Program-made: the position numbers and the translations under genes
The notes under the pieces: generated by a model
Database searches by the model: none
What the model saw: the letters and a program-made list of their open reading frames with translations, nothing else
What the model was told of the DNA's origin: nothing
From: Rubrobacter sp.
GTDB lineage: Bacteria > Actinomycetota > Rubrobacteria > Rubrobacterales > Rubrobacteraceae
Reading direction: 5' to 3'
NCBI GenBank assembly: GCA_016781775.1
Contig: JADDPR010000461.1
Span: 1-5,057, forward strand
Length of the DNA: 5,057 nt
Shown here: positions 1-4,434 of the stretch, one piece after another
How positions within the stretch are numbered: position 1 is the first letter of the stretch
How the letters are laid out: the number at the start of each line of letters is the position of its first letter

Positions 1-2
1 AC

Positions 3-842
3 ACCGGCAACGAGCAGTGGAACGAGGTCGAGGTGCCCGAGGGCGAGGTCTACGCCTGGGACCCGGATTCGACGTACATCCAGGAGCCCTCTTTCTTCCA
101 GGACCTCTCCCCCGAGGCCTCCGACCTCACGGACATCGAGGGGGCACGCGTCCTGGTCAAGGTAGGCGACTCGGTGACGACGGACCACATCTCGCCGGCC
201 GGCGCGATCCCCTCGAACAGCCCCGCCGGGCGGTACCTCATGGAGAAGGGCGTCGACGCCCGTAACTTCAACTCCTACGGCTCCCGGCGCGGCAACCACG
301 AGGTCATGGTGCGCGGCACCTTCGGGAACATCCGGCTGCGCAACCAGCTCGCGGGCGGCAAGGAGGGCGGCTACACCGTCCACTTCCCCGACGGCGAGGA
401 GACCACGATCTACGACGCCGCGATGCGTTATCAGGAGGAGAACGTTCCCCTCGTCGTGCTCGCCGGCAAGGAGTACGGCACCGGCTCCAGCCGCGACTGG
501 GCGGCCAAGGGCTCGTTCCTGCTCGGCATCAAGGTGGTAATCGCCGAGAGCTTCGAGCGCATCCACCGCTCTAACCTTATCGGCATGGGCGTCTTGCCGG
601 TCCAGTTCGCCAACGGCGAGAACGCCGAGTCTCTCGGCCTCACCGGCAAGGAGACCTACGACGTCCTCGGCCTCGCCGACCTCGCGCCTGGCGCCACGCT
701 CACCGTGCGGGCCACCTCCGACGACGGGGAGACGAAGGAGTTCGAGGTCCTCGCCCGCGTCGACTCGCCCGTCGAGGTCGAGTACCTGAGGAACGGCGGC
801 ATCCTGCACACCGTCCTCCGACAGCTCAAGGAGAGCGTCTAG
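3..842 (+). CDS. acnA: Aconitate hydratase A, C-terminal part (5' end outside window)
   Basis: Aconitase interconverts citrate and isocitrate in the cytoplasmic TCA cycle. The fragment is 279 codons, about the last third of a roughly 900-residue AcnA/IRP1-type enzyme, and enters in frame at base 3. It covers the C-terminal swivel domain. Visible motifs (fragment numbering) are GDSVTTDHISPAG at 55-67, the NFNSYGSRRGNHEVMVRGTF block at 88-107, the substrate-binding GTGSSRDWAAKG loop at 159-170 and SNLIGMGVLPVQF at 190-202. These are hallmarks of AcnA rather than AcnB, LeuC or LeuD, whose domain order or length differs. The three 4Fe-4S cysteines lie upstream of the window, and none occurs in this part. 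The frame ends at a TAG (840-842) with no decay, and a strong terminator follows within 35 bp, so this is the last gene of its transcript. The GTG at 33 is internal, because homology continues upstream of it. Confidence 0.97.
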   Translation, partial: TGNEQWNEVEVPEGEVYAWDPDSTYIQEPSFFQDLSPEASDLTDIEGARVLVKVGDSVTTDHISPAGAIPSNSPAGRYLMEKGVDARNFNSYGSRRGNHEVMVRGTFGNIRLRNQLAGGKEGGYTVHFPDGEETTIYDAAMRYQEENVPLVVLAGKEYGTGSSRDWAAKGSFLLGIKVVIAESFERIHRSNLIGMGVLPVQFANGENAESLGLTGKETYDVLGLADLAPGATLTVRATSDDGETKEFEVLARVDSPVEVEYLRNGGILHTVLRQLKESV

Positions 843-876
843 AGCAGACCGGTAGTACAGCAGGGGATTCCCCTCT

Positions 877-915
877 GGGCGTCGGGGCCAAGCGGCCCCG
901 ACGCCCGTTCTTTTT
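877..915 (+). terminator. Intrinsic terminator of acnA
   Basis: A perfect 12-bp GC-rich stem (GGGCGTCGGGGC at 877-888 with GCCCCGACGCCC at 895-906) encloses a 6-nt loop. It is followed by GTTCTTTTT (907-915). It begins 34 bp after the aconitase stop codon. A smaller hairpin, AGGGG-ATT-CCCCT (862-874), sits just before it. Confidence 0.93.
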
Positions 916-1113
916 GACCGGCCCCTAGCCCGTCTGCCTCGTGCCTCCCCAGTTTGTCCATGGGGAGGGAACGAAGGCGGTATACGGGATTGGGCGAATA
1001 GGCCCTGCGTGCGATCTCGACGTCGAGTCTCGCGCACCTGGACACGACGCGTACCATCGGCCGAAATTCTTGAGGTTGTGGGGCGACTTGGTCACGATCG
1101 GTTGGTAGAGACC

Positions 1114-1185
1114 GTGCCCGAGAAAGTGCTCGTCACGCGCGAGAGACCCGAGGCCGGGCTCCGTCTCGTCGTAGAGCTACCGGCT
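1114..1185 (+). pseudogene. 5' remnant of a D-2-hydroxyacid dehydrogenase gene
   Basis: The translation from GTG 1114 begins VPEKVLVTRERPEAGLR. It matches the start of the intact dehydrogenase at 2902 (VPGKVLVTREIPEAGLR) at 15 of the first 17 residues, and the preceding GTAGAG(G)ACC also matches. Similarity then stops. Copy A carries a net 2 extra bases at about 1163-1180, which shifts the frame, and nothing like the catalytic or Rossmann domains follows. The open frame drifts on to 1305 without family resemblance. I read it as a truncated, frameshifted paralogous start left by duplication rather than a working gene. An alternative, that only the 5' end was ever copied, cannot be excluded. 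Confidence 0.75.
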
Positions 1186-1512
1186 CGGCGACGGGTGGTC
1201 CTCACCGGGCCCACGCTTACTCCTCTGTCACGGTCTCTTCCACCGGGTCTACAACACTTATGGGGAGCGCCGGGGATCTTGCGTGTTGCTTCGAAATATC
1301 CATGATGGCAGCTCAGCGAGTATCTTGCGAACTTCGCGCCGCTCGACTAGGCCCCGGTCCGCGGGTTCAAAGAGCGAAGCTTGCAGGTCTGCGGACGCCC
1401 GGGTAAGTGGAGGCTCTTCCCTTCCGCTTCTCGGGGTTGTCGGCCGGCGGGAGCGCCGCGGTTGCCGCGCTCCCGCCCTTGGGCGCCGTTGGTGTGGAAG
1501 CGGCTCTACCCT
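1186..1512. other. Gene-poor stretch downstream of the CBS gene; possible minus-strand debris
   Basis: No convincing gene is seen. On the minus strand the CBS frame stays open for 85 codons past its TGA, to a TAA at 1258-1260. Its last half reads like protein (for example ADLQASLFEPADRGLVERR followed by EVRKILAELPSW). In another minus frame a 28-codon ORF (1303 to 1217) starts MDISKQHARS and ends VVDPVEETVTEE, but it lacks a ribosome binding site. Together they may be the frameshifted end of a dead gene. Third-position GC is lower than in the CBS gene. I do not recognise a family. Confidence 0.3.
1446..1477 (-). terminator. Stem-loop downstream of the CBS gene, possible terminator
   Basis: An 11-bp perfect inverted repeat (GGCGGGAGCGC at 1446-1456 and GCGCTCCCGCC at 1467-1477) has a 10-nt loop. 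It lies 35 bp past the CBS stop codon on the minus strand. Position and strength suit a terminator, but neither strand has a U-run after the stem, so factor-independent termination is uncertain. Confidence 0.4.
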
Positions 1513-1926
1513 TCAGCAGGGGTCCTCACCGGAGTCGAAGAGGTTCTGGTCGTCCAGAAAATGCGAGATCGACGCGGGCCGAACAAGGTCCGACCTGCTG
1601 ACAATCCCGACCAGGTGCTGCCCGCCGGAGAGCACAGGCACCCGGCGTATACGCTGGTTGAGGAAGAGGTGCAGAACCTCATCGACGTCGGTGTCCTCGG
1701 TGACGCTGATCACCTGCTTGCTCATGATGTCGGCGGCGGTAGCACCCTGTCGACCGACGATGTCCAGCTCACTCACCACGCCCAGCACGCGCCCCTCGTC
1801 ATCGACCACCGGCACCCCGCTGACGTTCCTCTCGCTCAACAGGTTGGCCACTTCCCTTACCGGCATCACCGACGGAACCGTGATGACGTCCTGCGTCATG
1901 ATCTCCTTGACCGCCATCTCCGCCAC
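1513..1926 (-). CDS. Small stand-alone protein with two CBS domains
   Basis: This 137-residue cytoplasmic protein is little more than one Bateman module. CBS1 spans about residues 10-57 and CBS2 about 68-116. Each begins with the usual IM(T/S)xxVI(T/S)V stretch and contains a (G/R)VPV core strand. Each ends with the ribose-contacting S-x-x-D motif (SELD 52-55, SRSD 110-113). Such modules usually bind AMP, ATP, SAM or related nucleotides and regulate a partner; neither ligand nor partner is visible here. I chose GTG 1926 because AAGGGGG (1940-1934) lies 7 nt upstream; the in-frame ATG at 1917 is the alternative. The frame stays open far upstream, but that part has poor codon bias and Arg/Ser-rich noise, so I exclude it. 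Third-position GC is high and both domains are complete, so the gene looks functional. It is opposite in strand to all its neighbours and sits between the two repeat copies. Similar proteins are often annotated as inosine-5'-monophosphate dehydrogenase-related, but no IMPDH barrel is present. Confidence 0.9.
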   Translation of the reverse strand: MAEMAVKEIMTQDVITVPSVMPVREVANLLSERNVSGVPVVDDEGRVLGVVSELDIVGRQGATAADIMSKQVISVTEDTDVDEVLHLFLNQRIRRVPVLSGGQHLVGIVSRSDLVRPASISHFLDDQNLFDSGEDPC

Positions 1927-2504
1927 GACGAGACCCCCTTGTGCTTGTTTTCGACAATCCTCGCAGCCCGTGCCGGAATAACGAATCGTTAGGGTCAGCA
2001 CAAGCGTTCCAACTATACAGCAAGTGTTTTCTTGCGTCGACGACAGTCCTCTGAGAGGAGCACGAAAGCCCTGGAGCGCCCCGTTGATGGTGCGAGTAGT
2101 CCGCCTCGTAGGATTCCGGTGTCGTAGGCTCCGACTTTTGCACGCTCCTGCTCGCGTTGCCTGACGACGGGCCGACGTATCGCGCGGTTCGATCGGTCCG
2201 GGCCGGTGTGGTGAACCAACGCTTCTGGTCGAGCAGACCAGTATCCTTCCCATCACTAACCTCATCACCTGCTGCTTGCTCCTGAAGGAAGGCTCCCCGG
2301 CGTGTCTCGAACGCTCGAAGAGGACCCTTGCGATAATCCTATCTTCCGCCGGCGGTAGCCAGGGCACATCCGTCAAGAACGACGGCAAACTTCTGTGGCT
2401 GGCCGATGAGGTGTCGGGTTCGTCCCCAGAATTGCGGTAGAGGCTATCCTGCATCAGCAAGAAGTCGTCGTGAGGCCCGGCTCGGCCATCACAGCACCGT
2501 ATGC
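1927..2504. other. 578-bp stretch without a recognisable gene
   Basis: Apart from the CBS ribosome binding site and possible promoter, I find no supported gene here. GC content and third-position GC are lower than in the flanking genes. Two overlapping open frames compete around 2210-2455. One is on plus with no start codon or ribosome binding site (ends ...LLWLADEVSGSSPELR then stop). The other, on minus, begins at ATG 2452 (MQDSLYRNSGDEP...) with no Shine-Dalgarno. A small inverted repeat, CTGGTC-GAGCA-GACCAG, lies at 2225-2241. The stretch is best read as decayed or foreign DNA between the duplicated junctions. Confidence 0.4.
2012..2040 (-). promoter_or_regulatory. Candidate sigma-70-type promoter for the CBS gene
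   Basis: Reading the minus strand, TCGACG (2040-2035, four of six to the -35 consensus) is followed after 17 nt by TATAGT (2017-2012, five of six to the -10 consensus). Transcription would start near 2005 and give a leader of about 80 nt before GTG 1926. This is a motif match only. The AT-richer local composition raises the chance of a random hit. Confidence 0.35.
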
Positions 2505-2660
2505 AAGGAGCACCCCCGTTGGGACTCGAGCCGATCGCGGACGACGCTCGTGCTCGCCCTGGCCGCCCCCGGTACGGTAGTCTGGGCCTGCTCGGGGGGT
2601 GGCTCCGGCGAGTCGGGCGCCGACCACTGCGCCGGCAGCCCGAATGCGAACGCTCCAGGG
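2505..2660 (+). pseudogene. Probable 5' remnant of a lipoprotein gene
   Basis: In the frame with codons at 2520, 2523 and so on, the translation reads SRSRTTLVLALAAPGTVVWAC, then SGGGSGESG and a polar Asn/Ala/Pro stretch. That is the layout of a Sec lipoprotein signal: a basic n-region, a hydrophobic core, a VWAC lipobox with Cys at 2589-2591, and a Gly/Ser linker. Actinobacterial substrate-binding lipoproteins commonly look like this. A good ribosome binding site, AAGGAG (2505-2510), precedes TTG 2519 by 8 nt, but that TTG is one base out of frame with the signal peptide. The frame also runs into repeat copy B near 2667, leaving no mature domain. The simplest reading is a frameshifted, truncated gene start. 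Bulky Trp at -2 and Pro in the core are unusual and fit decay. The parent family cannot be named. Confidence 0.45.
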
Positions 2661-2716
2661 CGAGGCGGTCATACGGGCGGGAGGTTCTCCCACCGGGCGT
2701 CGGGACCATTTGGTCT

Positions 2717-2746
2717 GGGTCACCGGTCTTCCTTGACCGGTGACCC
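2717..2746 (+). terminator. Perfect stem-loop at the place of the acnA terminator in copy B
   Basis: GGGTCACCGGTC (2717-2728) pairs fully with GACCGGTGACCC (2735-2746) around the loop TTCCTT. By alignment it occupies the region of the acnA terminator in copy A, but it uses different bases and lacks a clear U-run (GAACCCGTTTACCTT follows). It may end transcripts from the debris upstream or be a relic terminator. Confidence 0.4.
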
Positions 2747-2823
2747 GAACCCGTTTACCTTCGTACCACTCTGATCTGTCTACGGGAGAGGGGACGAAGG
2801 TGGTTTCCAGGATCGGGAGGATC

Positions 2824-2852
2824 GGCCCTGCGCTGGTTATCTGCGCAGGGCC
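2824..2852 (+). promoter_or_regulatory. Leader stem-loop upstream of the dehydrogenase gene
   Basis: GGCCCTGCGC (2824-2833) pairs perfectly with GCGCAGGGCC (2843-2852) around a 9-nt loop. It lies 49 bp before GTG 2902. No U-run follows, so it is not a standard terminator. It could be a leader RNA structure or a protein-binding inverted repeat. Copy A keeps the left arm GGCCCTGCG (1001-1009) but not the right arm. No known riboswitch class was recognised. Confidence 0.4.
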
Positions 2853-2901
2853 TCGGGCACGCCGCCGTGTCGTATGTCCCGGCCGCGAGCGGTAGAGGAC
2901 C

Positions 2902-3864
2902 GTGCCCGGGAAAGTCCTCGTCACCCGCGAGATCCCCGAAGCAGGGCTCCGCGTCCTGAAGGAGGCCGGCTTCGACGTCACCGTCCTCTCCGAGGCGCCC
3001 CCCGCCCGCGACGGACTGCTGGAAGCGGCCCGGGGGGCGAAGGGCGTGCTCTCCACCGTGACCGAGACGGTCGACGGCGAGTTTATGGACGTCGCCGGGG
3101 GCGGTTTGAAGGTCGTCGCCAACATGGCCGTCGGCTACGACAACGTGGACGTCGGGGCGGCGCAGGAGCGGGGAGTCGTCGTTACCAACACCCCCGGCGT
3201 CCTCGACGAGACGACGGCCGACGTCGCGTTCATGCTCCTGCTCGCCGCGGCGCGGCGTCTCGGGGAGGCCGAGCGTACCCTGCGCGCGGGGAGGTGGGAG
3301 TGGTGGGGGCCGAAGCTGTTTATGGGCCCCGACGTGTGGGGCAAGAGGATCGGCATAGTGGGGCTCGGCAGGATCGGGCAGGCCGTCGCACGCCGCGCCC
3401 GGGGCTTCGGCATGGAGATCTACTACCACAACCGCTCCCGCAAGGAGGAGGCGGAGCGCGAGCTCGGGGCACGCTGGATGGAGTTGGACGAGCTCCTGGA
3501 GACCGTGGACTTCGTCTCGGTCCACACGCCACTCACCGAGGAGACCCGCCACCTTATAGGCGCCGAGGAGCTCGGGAAGATGAAGCCCCGGGCGGTCCTG
3601 GTCAACACCTCGCGTGGGCCGGTCGTGGACGAGGCGGCGCTCGCCGAGGCGCTCGAGGCGGGGAGCATCTTCGCCGCCGGGCTCGATGTGTACGAGGAGG
3701 AGCCGAAGGTCCACCCGAAGCTTCTGGAGAGGGAGAACGTGGTGCTCGCCCCGCACATCGGGAGCGGCTCCATCGAGACGCGGGACCGGATGGCGGTCCT
3801 GGCGGCGGAGAACATAAGGGCGGTGCTGAGGGGCGAGCCGCCGAAGAACCCGGTCGAGCAGTAG
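2902..3864 (+). CDS. D-isomer-specific 2-hydroxyacid dehydrogenase, glyoxylate/hydroxypyruvate reductase (D-glycerate dehydrogenase) type
   Basis: This complete 320-residue cytoplasmic enzyme has the usual family length. It should interconvert a 2-oxoacid such as glyoxylate or hydroxypyruvate with its D-2-hydroxyacid, using NAD(P)H. The Rossmann motif GLGRIG is at 154-159. The catalytic trio of the family is present: Arg238 in VNTSRGP, Glu267 in GLDVYEEEP and His285 in APHIGS. The NMAVGYDNVDV stretch (74-84) followed by TNTPGVLDETTADVAF (95-110) is typical of the GyaR/GRHPR branch rather than of SerA. No ACT domain follows, which also argues against SerA. After the second Rossmann strand the sequence is HNRSRK (176-181), with Arg where NAD-specific enzymes carry Asp; this suggests NADPH use. 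GTG 2902 fits the family's usual start, although the upstream GAGG (2895-2898) is unusually close. The next gene starts 19 bp after the stop, consistent with an operon. Exact substrate is uncertain. Confidence 0.95.
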   Translation: MPGKVLVTREIPEAGLRVLKEAGFDVTVLSEAPPARDGLLEAARGAKGVLSTVTETVDGEFMDVAGGGLKVVANMAVGYDNVDVGAAQERGVVVTNTPGVLDETTADVAFMLLLAAARRLGEAERTLRAGRWEWWGPKLFMGPDVWGKRIGIVGLGRIGQAVARRARGFGMEIYYHNRSRKEEAERELGARWMELDELLETVDFVSVHTPLTEETRHLIGAEELGKMKPRAVLVNTSRGPVVDEAALAEALEAGSIFAAGLDVYEEEPKVHPKLLERENVVLAPHIGSGSIETRDRMAVLAAENIRAVLRGEPPKNPVEQ

Positions 3865-3883
3865 AGAAAAGGGAGGGTTGCGC

Positions 3884-4255
3884 GTGGCGAAGCGGATGGT
3901 CGTGCGGGGGGAAGAGGTCGAGATCACGGTGGAGCTGGAGGAGCGCCCGGTCGCCGACGAGATGTGGGAGAGGCTCCCGATGAAGTCCAAGGCGAGGCTC
4001 CGGGGGGGCGACGAGGTCCACTTTCCCATCCTCGTGCCGGAGGCCGTCGAGCCCTCCGACCGGTACGGCATCGAGGCCGGCGACGTGGCCTACTGGCCCG
4101 AGGGGAACTCCCTGTGCATCTTCTGCGGCCCCGCTGCGGACGACTCCCCGCGCGACGCCGAGGACTTCACGAAGGTCGGCCGGGTCGTCGAGGGCCTCGA
4201 AGGCTGCGCGAGCGTGCGCGCCAACGAGGAGCTCCGCATAGAAGCCGCGCAGTAA
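3884..4255 (+). CDS. Cyclophilin-like-fold protein (TM1367/DUF369-like)
   Basis: This 123-residue soluble protein has no signal peptide or membrane segment. Recognition rests on GDEVHFPI (42-49) and on GDVAYWPEGN (66-75) running into SLCIFCGP (76-83). Both are characteristic of the small cyclophilin-like family typified by Thermotoga TM1367, which has the cyclophilin beta-barrel. Prolyl isomerase activity is not established for that family, so I assign a fold and no reaction. GTG 3884 is chosen because GGAGG (3872-3876) lies 7 nt upstream. The TTG at 3878, which gives a longer frame, nearly touches the ribosome binding site and is unlikely. It follows the dehydrogenase by 19 bp on the same strand, so the two are probably co-transcribed, and a role linked to that enzyme's pathway is an inference from position only. 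Two cysteines (78 and 81) lie in the core motif; their importance is unknown. Confidence 0.85.
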   Translation: MAKRMVVRGEEVEITVELEERPVADEMWERLPMKSKARLRGGDEVHFPILVPEAVEPSDRYGIEAGDVAYWPEGNSLCIFCGPAADDSPRDAEDFTKVGRVVEGLEGCASVRANEELRIEAAQ

Positions 4256-4434
4256 GCGGTCCCCGTGGCGCAACCATCTCGCGACCGCCGGGCCGAGTGG
4301 GTGCTGCGCCGCCGCTACGGCGGGGGAGCCGGGGTGGAGCACACCTCCGTCCCCTGGTGGAGGCCGGCGAGCAGAGGCTCCCGGTCGCCGTAGCGTACCT
4401 TCGGGCCGTAAAGTAGCGCAGAAGGAGGACCGGC
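4256..4434. other. 179-bp gap before the SDR gene
   Basis: No supported gene is seen. Two overlapping short frames exist: 42 codons from GTG 4265 (starts VAQPSRDRRAEWVLRRRYGG) and 39 codons from GTG 4297 (ends LVEAGEQRLPVAVAYLRAVK). Both have GC-rich third positions but neither has a convincing ribosome binding site. A small stem (CCGCCG-CTA-CGGCGG, 4309-4323) lies inside. No clear terminator or promoter separates the cyclophilin-like gene from the SDR gene. The ribosome binding site of the SDR, AAGGAGGA (4422-4429), is at the right end. Confidence 0.4.

Larger units (their letters stand above)
851..1185 (+). repeat. Diverged direct repeat, copy A (aconitase-dehydrogenase junction)
   Basis: This segment aligns by eye, in the same order and orientation, with 2667-2971. 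Shared blocks are the short hairpin plus GGGCGTCGGG (877-886 against 2695-2704), the TTGACCGG that follows after an equal 38-nt stretch (to 921 and 2740), GACGAAGG/AACGAAGG with flanks, GGCCCTGCG (1001-1009 against 2824-2832), and the dehydrogenase start. Copy A carries about 31 nt extra between the leader hairpin region and the GTG. Identity is high only in blocks, which suggests an old duplication. I compared the copies by eye, so the end points are approximate. Confidence 0.7.
2667..2971 (+). repeat. Diverged direct repeat, copy B (runs into intact dehydrogenase)
   Basis: This is the partner of 851-1185. In order it contains a GGGAG-GTT-CTCCC hairpin (2679-2691), GGGCGTCGGG (2695-2704), a 12-bp stem-loop (2717-2746), the leader block GGGGACGAAGGTGG (about 2790-2803), the GGCCCTGCG block at 2824-2832 and the first codons of the dehydrogenase. 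It is shorter than copy A, mainly because it lacks the extra ~31 nt before the GTG. Copy B is presumably the ancestral arrangement because it still leads into a complete gene. Confidence 0.7.

Noticed and set aside
1283..1992. Long plus-strand open frames opposite the CBS gene
   Set aside because: They are antisense shadows of a real high-GC gene. Their translations are low-complexity, and the minus strand has clear CBS motifs.
2186..2194. GGTTCGATC resembling a tRNA T-loop (also GGGTTCAAA at 1363-1371)
   Set aside because: The flanking bases do not form a 5-bp T-stem, and no acceptor, D or anticodon arm can be placed.
1927..2709. A 398-codon minus-strand open frame that would extend the CBS protein by about 260 residues at the N-terminus
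   Set aside because: The extension is Arg/Ser/Pro-rich with no recognisable domain and weak codon bias, and it overlaps the lipoprotein-like remnant and repeat copy B. A good ribosome binding site sits at 1934-1940 directly before GTG 1926.
2754..2782. TTTACC with TGTCTA 17 bp downstream as a dehydrogenase promoter
   Set aside because: The -35 match is partial and the -10 match is poor. No better candidate was found, so no promoter is called.
2790..2815. GAAGGTGGTTTCC in the leader resembling the T-box AGGGTGGNACC element
   Set aside because: It lacks the following CGCG, any recognisable specifier stem and a terminator with U-run. The downstream gene is also not an amino acid or tRNA synthetase gene.
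843..2901. Insertion sequence or composite transposon explaining the bracketed region
   Set aside because: No transposase motif and no matching terminal inverted repeats were found. The flanking copies contain ordinary gene-junction sequence rather than IS ends.
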